Shown: positions 11,046 to 23,583 of the stretch, piece after piece
Layout: each line of letters starts with the position of its first letter
How positions within the stretch are numbered: position 1 is the stretch's first letter
Source: Rhizophagus clarus
Taxonomy: Eukaryota; Glomeromycota; Glomeromycetes; Glomerales; Glomeraceae
Assembly (NCBI GenBank): GCA_015698045.1
Contig: BLAL01000086.1
Location: 186,001 to 250,000 of the forward strand
Length of the DNA stretch: 64,000 nucleotides
Reading direction: 5' to 3'
The notes under the pieces: model-generated
What the model was told of the DNA's origin: nothing
The model's input: only the letters and a program-made list of their open reading frames with translations
Database searches by the model: none
Position numbers and translations under genes: made by a program

Positions 11046-12962
11046 TTAAATATCAAAATTAATTTCTCTAGTAATATATCCTATGAAGAAGAAAAATATA
11101 TTAGATCGTAAATTTTAAATATTGTTAATTATTATATTAACTTACCACTATTGTTAGATTTGTTAGATTGTTTAGAATTTATATTGATATCAAATCCAAG
11201 TTCTTTTATAGCGTAATCTAAATGAAAATAAAAATTAATTAATTTATAAAAATATTTATACTGTATATATAAAAAACATTGTTATTTTACCATTGTTTTC
11301 GTCTTCAATTAATTTAGTCTTTTTATTACTCATACCTAAAAAAATATTTTTAAATTAATAAACATTGGTTTCTTCATCATAATGAAAATTTTCCCATACC
11401 ATTATCAAAGTTGTCTCCGAATTGATTATCTTCAAGTTTTCTCTTATCTTAAAAAGATATATGCAATTTGTTAATAGTGATACAAACGAAATAAAATTAT
11501 ATCAAATAAACAAACAATTACTACTAGTATTTCTTTGGTAAAAATTAAATTGATCTAAAAAAAAAAAAAAGAAAGTTAATACAATTAGAAATAATGCAAT
11601 TGAGATTAAAAATTATTTACCAAGTACTGAAGTAATAGATTGGCTTTTTAAACTTCTCGTGGAAGCTACAGATTTTATCATACCACTTAAATATCTACTC
11701 TTATATATGGCGTCAGGATTATTTGTCACAGGCCCAATATCAGGTGATTTTGTAATTTCAGTCCCCCGTGCATAATTACGTATTGTTGTAATTATCGTTA
11801 ATATTTTATCCGCTGTTGGCCTTTTTTCTGGATCAGAATGCCAACATTCTTTCATTAAATCAATATAACCTTCAGGTGCATTTGTGATAATTGGTGGACG
11901 TAAACCATCACATATTTCAATTATAAGTTCAATATCATGATTTCTATTCCAAAAAGGTCTTCTTCCTACCATTATTTCCCACATAATCATTCCGAAACTA
12001 TAAATATCTGAAGCTTTAGTATACTTTTTTCCCTGCAAAACCTCTGGCGCGACGTAAGAAATTATGCCATAAATCTCTTCATCATTATCTGTTAATTCAG
12101 TTGGTGATTCAGTTGCTGATTTACTTGTTCCTAAATCGCATATTTTTGCTTGCCATACCCAATGACGTCTACCTAAAAGAATGTTTCCACTATGTAAATC
12201 TCGATGAATAATATTTACATCATGCATTTTAGTAAGCCCATTTATAATATTTTGTAAATAATACGTCTTGTCATACCAACTAATATCATAAAAATTTTCC
12301 GTTAAATGATGTGTTAAATCCGAATTATAGTATGGCATAATGAATATAAGATCTTGAGTAACAGGATCTTGCGTAATACCATAATAAACATTAACATAGC
12401 TATAATAACTATCACCGTAATAAATATCAAATAAATTCCCATTAATAGAATAATGATAAAACATCTTGAGCTGAAATAAAATTTATTATCTTAAATTATA
12501 TGATTCACCGGCATTATTTTTTAAATAATTAATAAAGAATATTTACCTCATTTAACTCTCTCGAAGTAATATTTTTAGAATTGTTAAGCTTTTTAAGAGC
12601 AACCGTTTTAGACTCATCTCGCAAGGAATAATCTAGACCCCAATCAGAAATCTTACAATCAATCCAAGTAGCTTTATAAATTTTACTAAAACCTCCTTCA
12701 CCAATAAGTTTTATATTTTTGAATTTTTTTTAAGGAACGAACCCATTAATTATACTAGGACAATTAGTTTGAGTATATCTGATAAAATCATCAATAACAT
12801 TATTTCCACTTTTCGCTTTATACAAGTATAACAAACCTGTCGGTTTTTATATGAAGATATTCTTATTTTATTACTCTTACATTCACTACATTCCTCTGTT
12901 TCAACTTTATTTTGCGTTAATTGTGATAATAAAAAATCTTTAATATTTGTTGATTTCTCCAT
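11046..12962 (-). pseudogene. Kinase array copy D: broken first exon, kinase C-lobe and tail exons still open
   Basis: Exons by homology: 12962-12547, 12470-11621, 11335-11291, 11217-11146, 11080-11046. Exon 1 starts MEKSTNIKD and keeps CSEC and CYTC, but about 16 nt are missing after CYTC (near 12815), which shifts the frame. Further on, the Tyr of the expected VPYEKF reads TAA. No ATG lies between that stop and the splice donor, so the glycine loop GEGGFSKIYKA cannot be translated in frame. Exon 2 is fully open (HRDLHSGNIL, DLGTS, APEVL) and exons 3-5 are in phase. Exon 4 has a 9-nt in-frame insertion (NKS), and exon 5 ends early at FDI-stop. Possible alternatives are an unannotated upstream exon or a truncated protein starting at MFYHYS. 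A pseudogene is the simplest reading. Confidence 0.8.
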
Positions 12963-14184
12963 GATGAAGTTAAATATAAATATTTCAAGTTGATTAATTA
13001 AACCCGGAGTTTTTCATCCAAATTCTTTATCCTTTTATATTGCAATTTCCTATGGAATTATCTTAAATATCGATAAGCAATCATTTTATTTTAAATATTT
13101 ATCTGAAATTCGAAATCTTATCCTACTAATTATAGTTACATCCAAATTTCTTTGTATTTTTCATTATCTGTCAGGTGATACAATATAGAATTAAATTATG
13201 AAAGAATTGTTTTTTTTCCTTTTTCTTTTCTTTTTTTTTTTGCGTCAAATTTTTAATTGTAATACGTACATTAGAGATAATCAAATGGGTTGACTTGTTA
13301 ATTTTCTTTTATCATTTTTACTAAAGTGAATTGCTCCTCAAGTTTCCACAATGAAAATCTCGTTTTTTTTTGGAGAATGGAAAATCATTCTTAACTTTAA
13401 CGTCGTCTTTAAATTCAACATCGTGATTCTGGAGACAAAAAAAAAATTTAGGAAATTAACGTTCATAAACTTTATCAAAAGTTAATAAAATTTACAAGGT
13501 CGATCATAGAATATTCCTTTAATTCACATGATCAGTTACATAAAGTGTGATCGAAAGTAAGCTTTTTTTTCGATCATCGATCATTTTTTGTGACCATTAT
13601 CAAATATTTAAATAATTATATAGGTAAAAAAGAAAAGATACCTTGTAACGATTATTTCACCATTTAAGAATACCTTCCACGTCAAAAAGACTTGAATAAC
13701 ACGTACGACTTGTACGACTTATAAAATCTTAATTCTGGTAGAATTAGGCTGGTTATCGCATAAAACGCCAAATTATTACTATAAATTGACTATTAATTTA
13801 GTTAATTTGTACCGTACACAAGTAATACTCTAGCAACGCTAAATATTTAAATATATTTTACCTAACAATCCAAATTCAATCCACTCATCGTATAATAATA
13901 CTTCAAACGAAAACTTTTGGCGTGCCATTCTAATCTTTAACGTGTTTATTTGGAGGTTTACTAATAACTTTCAAGTCTTCAAGAACGATAATGACCCCCT
14001 ACATTTCGAATTCTTCATGTATTGTATGTAGTTACACAACAATTATACTTCAATAAAAAATTAGTGTACAATATATACAAACAAATTACCGTAACTGGTT
14101 TCTCGCATGAAATACCATATAAAGAACGTATAAAGAGGAATAGAGAATAATTTCAATGTTTTTTTTTTTTTTTTTTTTTTTTTT
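12963..14184. repeat. Upstream spacer of copy D, distal end of the kinase array
   Basis: Homology to the other array spacers continues to about 14150: the CTGTCAGGTGATACAATATA segment near 13165, the TTAACGTTCATAAACTT block near 13455, the ATCATCGATCATTTTTTG segment near 13575, and the ACTTCAAACGAAAACTTTTG block near 13900. It ends in a poly-T run of about 26 nt (14158-14184). No fifth kinase exon was found, so this marks the edge of the amplified segment. Confidence 0.75.
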
Positions 14185-16223
14185 CAACGTTACCTCAAGA
14201 CGCGATTGAAGGACCGAAATTTTGAATTAAACAATAAGGATAAAATCGAAAATCACTTTTTTTTTTTTTTGGTACCTCTTGATTGTGACTTGACAAAATA
14301 TTTTTAATTAAATATATTCGGGGGGGATATTAGTAAAAATAATTAAAATAAATAAAATAAAATAATTTTAATTACTAAGCAAAATTATGAGATGTCATTA
14401 AATGTAATCCCTGATTTTTTATTCTTGAAAAGAATATATTGAAGGCGTTTGATAGAAAAGAATTTATATTGGGAATTTTCTCAAAATTCTATAATAAGTA
14501 ATAGGGCTTCTTGTTTCAGTTACAAGAATAACAAACAATGATCGTTAAGATAAAAATATCTTCTCGTCGTACAAATTTAACCGTTATATCTGTGACATCA
14601 CGATTATTGTATTGTAAATTTGTGATATGAAAGAATGAACGTGATATACGGGAAAAGAAAGAAAGAAAGAAAGAAAAAAAAATTTGAAACGAATTTTTTT
14701 TTTTGAAACCTTTCAAAAAAGTTGTAAAAGTTTCAGAAATAAAAATAATAATAAATATTAAGGTTTAGGTTTTAGAATTTTTTAAAAGAGTTAAATTTAG
14801 GTAAAAGTTTATTGTTTCAGATATTATTATAAAAAAAAAAAAAAAAAAAAATCTATAATAACTGAAATCATCAAACATATATAGGTTTTTACGATGATAA
14901 ATGTTAAATATGTAAACAATTATTATCTTATCAGCTGCAGAAGTGGTCGTTGCCAAGAAAAAATTATTTTTAAAAGAAAAAAAAATTATTTTTAAAAAAA
15001 AAACATTATTATTTTTTTTTTTTTTTTTTAGAAACAAAGTCTAGGAGTCTAAGATAATTTTTAAATTTAAATGGCCAATAGAAAATTGAAAAAACAATAT
15101 GTATCGGATAAATTTATTTTTGGGAACATATTACTAAATAAATCATTGATAATGATTTTTCTTTGTTAAAACTTTTAACAATAATAGCTTTCATAATAGC
15201 CGAATACGAATAATAAAAATAATTCAGAAGTAACATTCACAACATACACATTCAACATGCGATTAAACATATGTGTTCATAAAGATAGTAATTTGTCAAA
15301 ATATTCCGACCTATTCCGACTCTTTCTTTGTATGTCGTACTTGAATTACAACAAAACATATCCATGCGGTGATTGTGCCATTTTTTCTCTGCAGATAACA
15401 ATACACTTTTTTTGTTTACAATAACCCTAATGACTTTTTGTTTGGTTATTCGAAAATATTTAGAAGAATAAAAAAAACATATTGTACCAACCATAAAGGA
15501 TTAAGTATTAAAATCAAGTATGATTTTTCCTTTTATAAAATTGTATGTCAAAAAAAAAAAAAAAAATGCGAAAAAATAGTTAGTATCAAAAACACACGTA
15601 TATTAAACGTGTCTAATTACTCTTTTAAAATCTAAACTTGATTAACTTTGATTAGAAAGTGAATAAATTGTATAAACAACTTTTTGAGAAGGCTCGTGCC
15701 AAATATGGACATGTTAATTTAAAATATTACTTCTTTAAGTAATTTTTGCACTTTAACTTTATTTCTTCGCAAAGACTCGTGTAATTTACCACACCTTATT
15801 TAGCAAGATTCAAACATGTTCAAATACTTGTTGCAACAACAACAATCAATTTACAGTTCAGGTTAATTGATTTTTTTATTCCTTTCGCTATTTTCCAAGT
15901 TTAATCTATACTGTAATTGGTCATTTTGCATAAAAAAAATCCTGCAAAACCAGATTTTTGTTCTCATTGTTATATTCGCAATATGACATCATTATATAAT
16001 TAAAAAATTTTTATTCATATTACCACACAGAAAATAATGCAAAATACATTTTAATATACAATAAAGAAGGAATTATTAATGTAAAAAATTATCTAAAATA
16101 AAACAAAAAAATTGTCTGTTTTGATTAAGGTATATATATATACACACACATACATCTATATAATATATATATATATATGTATGTATACATAATTTTTTTT
16201 TATATGAAAATCTATTATAATTA
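14185..16223. other. Intergenic region between kinase array and oxidase gene
   Basis: AT-rich sequence with several homopolymers (for example A runs at 14831-14850 and T runs near 15010-15030), a short GAAA tandem repeat at 14655-14675 and TA/CA dinucleotide runs at 16131-16180. Short open frames here are low-complexity and have no recognisable domain. I see no gene. Confidence 0.6.
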
Positions 16224-18566
16224 TTAATTTAATAAAACTTCTGCTGCTCTCACACAAGGAGCTCCATTATTTGATATAAATATATAATGTGGACCTGGTG
16301 CAATTATTGTAGGATTTGGTGGTGTAGTTACTGTTATAATGTATTGATTAGCTGCACTCGAATCAAAGTTCGCTGAACTAATTTCTAATCCGACAAATCT
16401 TTGTCCCATATTTTGGGAATGTGTTACGAATCCGAGATGATGAAGTGAAGCTGTGAATGATGGATTAGGATCTGTGACTGAAACAACTATAAGTAATGGT
16501 TGATTGTATGTTACTGGTGTTCTAACTCCATCTACTGATGTTCCATTAATATTTAATATCGTTGGTCGTGGAACATTATTTAAGATATATGGAGGTCTGT
16601 AAATTTCTGCTCGATATCTATTTTATAAAATGAAAAAAAAAAAAAAAGTTAGACAAATGTTTTTAAATGTCAAAACGCACTAATTTACGTACTCTGTTGG
16701 GAATTCAACATTCTTTGCAACGTTTGGTTGTGGATTACTACCAGCAACAAAAATATATCCATCAGGAGATAAGGTTGCAACTGAATGATACAATCTTGGA
16801 ATTGTTGATGGATTCATTTTCGTGTATACTTTTGAAGCTGGATCGTAATGAACTGGATTATATGCCGGATTACTATTAACCCATAAAGCATTTGCTGCAC
16901 CACCTTTACGGAAACCTGCAAAACCTGTTTGAGCTCCATTTAAAAAGAAAACTGTTCCATCTGGCATTATTACATTGTCAGGCATGCAACGAGGGATTCC
17001 ACCAAAATCGTCCATTTCCCATTCAGGTTGATTAGCGTTTAAAACCATTCTACCGCAAGAAGAATCGGCAGTTGAAGTAACATCCATTACTGCTTGACCT
17101 CCACAAACCATAATTTCAGGTGTGTAATTATTATTCGGGTATAAAGGTAACATTAAGGAAGTTCCGGTTTGTGGGTATGTACGTTGAACGTTTATCTTTG
17201 GATAGGTATAAGCAACATTATTATTGTCTAAATCATATAATATGGGTTGTTGATTGGCGAGCATAAATAACAACATTCTGTTATCATTATTTGGGTATAT
17301 GTGAACGAATATATATAAATTGTAGGGGAGGGTTTCCGTAAGGAATGGTAAGGGTCTATCAGGATCCGGTGTACCATCAACTGTTGATGGTGGCCATATA
17401 TTATAAGTTGGGTTATTAAGCTCGGCTCTATTGAGACCTGTACCTCCAGTAGAACCTCCTATAATAATTACTTTTCCGTTTGGCAATCTAAAATTATTAT
17501 AAAAATTAGTATCAAATAATAAATTATAAAATTTTTCGAGATTAATATACTTACGGTGACATAGTAGGATACCATCTTTTTGATAACATCAAACCGATTC
17601 TTTCTACCCAATCACCAACCATGGGATCATAAAATCGTAAAGTTTCTCCTCCTGGTGCAAATTGAGCATTACCAACATCACCTCCGGTGTGAACCATAGT
17701 TCCATTTCCTAACCAAGAACCTGCCGAACAAAAAGTATCCGATGAAACACTGAGTGCTGTAATTGTGTTTTGGTCTAAATCATATAATGCAGAAGCTGCT
17801 GGTGAACCATTTGCTTGTTTCAATTGATTGGCTTCAACTAATAAGTAGATTGGAAAATCATGTGATTAGGTATGTAGATCATGATACTGTTGTGTAACAG
17901 ATTAAAAAAGATTTGATGATGATGAAATAATTACGTTTATCAACGAAAACAATTTGACCGGCTTTAGGTACAAACATGTGCATCGCGGCAACACCCGTTA
18001 ACCTACCGAAAGGAATTAATAATGAATGGAATGGATAATGATAAATTAAAAGTGTTTAAAAAAAAAAAAAAAGGTAATTACATTGGGAGGATTTCCCATG
18101 TTCCTAGTTTTGCATCGCCATTTTGTGTGCCAGGTGGTGGTGATACTGGTGATGGAGATGGTGCTGGCGCCGCTGCTGGAGCTGCTGCTGGTGCCGCTGC
18201 TGGTGCCTTTGCTGGTGCCTTTGCTGGAGCCGCTGCTGGTGCCTTTGCTGGTGCTGCAGCTGGAGCTGGAGCCTTTGGGTCTTTTGCTGGTGTTGGTGGT
18301 GGTGGTGGTGCTCCTTTTGCAGGTGCTGCTTTTGCTGCTGGTGCTTGTCGTTCTAAAAAATTTATCAATAGATTTGATAAAACATTAGCAATTATCATTG
18401 GTTATTTTTTTTTTTTTAAAAAAAAAAAAAAGGAAAGAAAAGAAGGATAATTACTATGCTTTCGAGATGGTAAAGCTGAAACACTATCATTAATTGATAA
18501 GAGAAAACCTCCAATAAGGAGGAATAATAATAGATAATTATAATAATTTCTCATATTTATTAACAT
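16224..18566 (-). CDS. Secreted copper-radical oxidase, glyoxal oxidase type (CAZy AA5_1-like)
   Basis: Six exons: 18566-18455, 18352-18082, 18002-17935, 17837-17555, 17487-16693, 16617-16224; 1923 nt, 640 residues, phases consistent. Exon 1 encodes a signal peptide (LLLFLLIGGFLLS...SVSA). Exon 2 encodes an Ala/Pro linker that begins with a Kex2-like KR. The catalytic part has the galactose/glyoxal oxidase signatures: FCSAGSWL (thioether Cys), KRWYPT (radical Tyr), RLYHS (axial Tyr and Cu-ligand His) and FVTHSQNMGQR (second Cu His), with GSTGGTGLNRAELNNPTY between. Enzymes of this class oxidise aldehydes such as glyoxal or methylglyoxal to acids with release of H2O2, outside the cell. The specific substrate is not shown. 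The donor of intron 5 is GTACGT, chosen because it alone keeps TEYRAEIYRPP in frame. The more upstream ATG (18564-18566) was taken; MRNYY at 18554 is an alternative start. Confidence 0.93.
18082..18352 (-). repeat. GC-rich Ala/Pro codon repeat (oxidase exon 2)
   Basis: Imperfect repeats of GCAGCACC-like units encode about 70 residues rich in Ala, Pro and Lys (APAKAPA, APAAAPA units), ending near GTQNGDAKLGTWEILP. It is the most GC-rich stretch nearby. The + strand is open in two other frames here because of the repeat; those frames are not genes. The likely role is a flexible extracellular linker or wall-associated spacer. Confidence 0.85.
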
Positions 18567-19726
18567 TTATATTGAACAGATTTTTTTCTTCAAAAGAAAA
18601 AAAAAAAAGAAAAAAAAAATTGAGGACAAATAATTTTTTTTTTTCGACTTTTCACTAAAAAGAAATCCGTGATCATTTTATATAAAAAATCAACAAAAGT
18701 TGAATTGAATTAAATCAAGGGTTTTTTTTTTATTGTTATTTGTTAAAAGACAAGTTAGGAAAAATAATAAATTGTATAATCTATTTTTATTTTCTACCAA
18801 TTAATTAAGTCTTCGTGATTATTAAGAGTAAGTTTAATTAAAAAAAAAACTTGTATACTCGGAATTCATTGTATAATAATGAACCTTAAAGAATAGCCAT
18901 ATATGTGGTGTAACAAATTGATCTTTGCCAAGCAAATATCGTACATTTTAAATTGTAATTTATTACTTCAGCCATATTTATATTTATTAACTTTTTATTC
19001 TTTTATCCTGCCCAAAAAAATTTTTTCCTTAATCGAAATTTTCTAATCCTCATTCAGGGTGTTTTTTTTTTCGCGGATAAATTCAACTTCCATGGATCCG
19101 AGTTCTGAGTTAAGTCCATCCCTTAAAAGATTTTTTTTTATTCTTTCTTAATTTAATCATGTCAACGTTTTTCATTTCTAAAAATATCTTAACATATGGA
19201 TTTGCATATTGGTTATTATAATGATGGACTTTTTTTAGTATATATTCCTTCGAATGGTAATTTTCTCTTTTTTTATTTTTTATAATAATGATCGAAACAA
19301 TGATACTTACAGTCTTATCACCTTAAGAAAAAAAAATTAGTAACATGTGACACTTATTATTGATTGATGGAGGGAACACAAAAAAATGTATCACCCTTAT
19401 TTAAACAATCAAAGTTTTATTTTAATAATAAGATAAATTTTATGTAAATATGACGACGTTTTTGGGAAATCATTGCTGTATAAAGTTCTTTGTTCTGTTA
19501 ATCGGAGTTACTATGCATTGCCTTATTTATATTAATATAACTTATCAATGGTATCGAATGACCCATTTATTTATTCAAGTGGTAAATTTGCAATTTTGTA
19601 ATTTTATCATTATAGAATAAAATGTTTGATAATTTTCTTATTGAAACTTTTGTTAAACCGTTGATCTTTATTTTCTTTGTTCTAATTTGTCAAATTTTTG
19701 AAATGCAAAAGCAAAAAAAAAATAAT

Positions 19727-19768
<42 letters not shown>

Positions 19769-20010
19769 TTTTTTTTCAAAAAAGATTTATTCGGTAAAAT
19801 GTTTTAATTATTCAGCCGTTATCCAAAAGAAGAAAATTTTGGCGGTAAAAAATAGGCCCAATCCTTGCGGAAATATTTCGGAGTTATACCTATTTAAAAT
19901 ATCTTTAATCGTGAAAACAATTTGTGATTCATTATATTGACTTTTGTGGCTTTTTTAAATTTTGTTGGTTGAAAGTTATCAGTTATCATATTAACAAGTC
20001 TTTATACATA
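18567..20010. other. Intergenic region upstream of the oxidase gene
   Basis: Holds the presumed promoter of the minus-strand oxidase gene and long homopolymers (A run near 19733-19763 followed by T run). No convincing gene. The open frames at 19622-19940 are built on the poly-A tract. Confidence 0.6.
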
Positions 20011-20070
20011 CGTAATATTATCTACGTAATATTATCTACGCAGTATTATCTACGCAGTATTGTCTACGCA
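20011..20070 (+). repeat. 14-bp tandem repeat
   Basis: Four units of 14 bp in a row: CGTAATATTATCTA twice, then CGCAGTATTATCTA and CGCAGTATTGTCTA, followed by a partial unit. Related TACGTAGTATT and ACGCAGTATTTTC segments trail to about 20125. Confidence 0.9.
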
Positions 20071-20129
20071 AATACTATCCCATCCTACGTAGTATTTATT
20101 ATCCTACGTACGATACGCAGTATTTTCAG

Positions 20130-22730
20130 ACATACAAAAAAATGGAAAATATAAAAATATATAGATAGATTATGCTATATACGCAAACATAAAACTGTCA
20201 TTCTGGATACTATCCCCTAAATTGTCATACCTTTTCAATGTCACACGATCTTAGTTTTGCATAACAAACAATGAGGAGATTGGGCCAATATTATTTGGTT
20301 TTAACATCACAATTTTTTTTTTTTAATCCCTTTTTTTTAAATAAGGCTTAGCATAAAACTTTAATATAGTAATGTCAACATCTACCTACATTTCTTACTA
20401 ATACATTATAAGATTAATAATTCCGCCGAAGTTCCGTTTGTTAATATATACCCCCCCCCCCGAATATTCTTCATTCGAATCTTCTATTTTAAAAAATAAT
20501 AATCTAGATATTTTATTTCCAGTACAATAGATCTTATGTTCATTCGCTAAATTTAAATTCAAACAAATCGGGGAAATAGAAAAAAAAAAAAAAAATAATT
20601 TTTCTTTTTTTGCTAAAAGTTGAAACAGATCCTATAAAATGATGCACGTAATTAATGTTTCAATATATGATTGATTGAAATTTATTAACTTGTTATATTG
20701 TGCATCAAATATTTATAAGATATGATTTTAACTGTTTTATAATATTGACCCTTTTCTGGTAAATTTTTTTCATTTTTTTTTTTTTTTTACCGTTCGGAAT
20801 TTTAGGAAATTTAAAGATATTTTACTGAAAATTAAAATATCACATAGGCGGAACAGATCTATTTTAAAAAAATATGTTCCCTCCCCCTTTCGTGCCAGGT
20901 TTTGCATGTGGATGATTGCATGGTATAACCTACCTTTTTTTTTTTTCTTATCGGATCACTAATTTGGCCTGGCAGAAAAAGTTTTTTTCATCTTATTGGG
21001 AATATAATTATATCGTAGTTGATATACTTCGATTTAAAGTTTTTCTTGGCGTTGGATGCAACCCTAATATCTTCCAGTTTAAAAATAATCCATACATTTC
21101 TCCTTTTTCTTGGCATAAAAATTATTTACAGGAATTGTTAACTTTAGATTTTATATTAAGATCATCAAAGAAAAAAAAAATGATTAGGGCGTATTAGGCT
21201 TACCTTCATTGTTTTTTTTTTTTGCAGATAAATCACGTGTTACCCATCGGAGTTTAGTCTTGTATCACGTGCTTATACCGGAGTTATGTTTAACCATTCT
21301 TTTAACTTCTAATGGATTATGTAACAACAAAAAAAAAATATCTCTTGGCAGAAATGCTATTTTCCCATGATACCAAAATGTTGGACCATCCGTAGTTAAA
21401 GCTTGTAACGGAATCGTGTTTTAACCGTTTTGTAAAATTCTGATTTATTATGTAACTAAAAAATCGCTAAAAAATTCTTGGCATAAATACTTTTTTTATT
21501 CTATTTTCCCTTACTAAGACGTATTTTTTTTTAAGTGTAACTGAAAAAAAAAAATAAAGAATTTTTTGAGCGAGTCTGCAAACAAGTAGTGTCAGTTTAA
21601 AGAACAATCATTAAAGTAAACTTATACGACAAATAAATAAATTTATAACAAATAAATCATTTCATGTGAGTAAAATGTGACAAAAAAAAAGGATTTCAAT
21701 TGTTTTTTTTTTTTTATTATTAATTTTTTTTTTTTTTTCCAACAATAAAAATTTTTTAAAAAAAAAGCTCTCCTGAATTTCCTGATTTCGTCATGCATTG
21801 CCCTTATTTTTTTTTCTTTCATTCTGATTTATTTTTAGTTCCTAATTCCGAAATTCCGCATTCAAACAGTGTTTTAAAATATTTATTGTACGATCACTGT
21901 TTATCAGTTCAAAGCTTTTGACGTACATTTATAGTAAATTAATAATTAATAATATAAATAAATATTTTAAAGTTGACCCTGTTTTTGGCCCTGCATGAAA
22001 AAAAAACAAATAACCATCAACCTAAATCATGTGGTCTATCCTTAATTTTGCCCGGAAATTAATGCCAGGCTGAATTAATAATCTGAGCACATCAATGAGG
22101 TTAATTAAATAATGCAGAAAAAACATGATGCATAACTAAGCGTATACAGTAATATTTTTTTAAAAAAAATACCTATTAATAATGTTAGCGACTTGCTACT
22201 TGAAATACTGAAATACTGAAAACTAGCCTTGTCTTAGATGATACTTTAAACCGCCTTTACCGATATACTGTAAAGCACAAAATTATTAACATGTGATGTT
22301 CGCCAAGATTATCATCAAATCACATCATATACTTAAAATACACATCCTGTTTAGCGCATCATAATGATAAATATTCGGAAGAAAGAAATCCGTTTTTTAA
22401 AACAATGCAATGACCTATTTAAAATAAGTGATATCTTGGAGAACAATACATTCATCTAAAGATGCACGTTCTAAAAATGCTCTGATTTTTTGATTTTTCA
22501 TTATTATATCCTAATAAGTACTAATAATGATGATAAATTAAACTAAAAATATCTCATCATATAAATATCTTTATTAAATGTATATTTAAATAATTATATG
22601 CAATCTTTTTATAGACATGTGTAAGATCTTTAAACTTTCTTGGATAAAAATATTAAAGCAGTTTTGCATGTGCTAATTTAATGAATTAAACAGAAATGGT
22701 AAGTTATTACATTTATACATAACTCATTAT
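20130..22730. other. Intergenic region with homopolymers
   Basis: No gene supported. It contains a C11 run at about 20451-20461 and many A/T runs. Short open frames (for example 20916-21197) are not conserved-looking and have no domain. Confidence 0.55.
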
Positions 22731-23548
22731 TATATAATGGTTACTTTTTATTTTATTTCTTTTCTTTTTCTCTCTTTTTTCTTCTTTTTTTCTCTTTTGT
22801 ATAAAAAATTTTTTTGCATATTTTTCAAACTAGCATTTTTTTTTCTTTTTAATTTTTTTAAATTAAATATATTAACTTTTATACCTCTTTTTTTTGTTGT
22901 ATTTTATTTTTTTTTTATTTTTATAAATTTTTTAAATTTTTTAATTTAATATTTTACTTAAAATAGATTTTTTAACCAAAAATTTTTATTTTTTTAATAT
23001 TAAATTACATAAAATTTTATTAAAAAATAATAATTGGATTATATAATAATAATTACAACTATTTTAATTATTTATAAATAATAATCAAATTTTTATTTAT
23101 TTATTTTTTTTTTTATATATATATATAATTTTACTGTTTTTTTATAAATTGCTTTTATTCTTATTTTTTTTTAAAAAAAATTTAATTTTATTTTTTAATT
23201 TTTATTTTTTTATATAATTTTAATGATTATTATTTTAATTAAATTTTTTTTTTTTTTTTTTTTAAAGGTGTTGAAATCGCACTTGTATTTTATTTTAATT
23301 AAATTAAAAATCAATCTATTTAAATTTTTATTACAATTATTTTAAATACAAAATTTAAATTTTTAATAAAATAAATATATATAAATTTAATAATATAAAA
23401 AATAGATTGTCAAGTGATTTTATTACAGTATATAAAGAAATTTTTTTAAAGTTTTTGTATATAATTATATAATAAAATTATAAATAATATATAAACTTTA
23501 ATTTTTAATAAAATTTTTTAATATAATTATTATTTAAATAAGGATTTA

Positions 23549-23583
<35 letters not shown>

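Noticed and set aside
12547..12962. Possible hidden intron that rescues exon 1 of kinase copy D
   Set aside because: No GT-AG pair was found that removes both the deletion site and the in-frame stop while keeping the glycine loop in phase.
18022..18450. Plus-strand Gly/Ala-rich ORFs
   Set aside because: Antisense to the Ala/Pro linker exon of the oxidase. The GC-rich repeat keeps several frames open, while the minus frame has splice sites and joins the signal peptide to the catalytic domain.
20451..20461. Poly-C run as a possible telomere-like or regulatory tract
   Set aside because: An isolated homopolymer with no repeated unit or neighbouring motif. Could also be a sequencing artefact.
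22737..22949. Plus-strand Phe-rich ORF
   Set aside because: Artefact of T-rich sequence with no normal codon composition.
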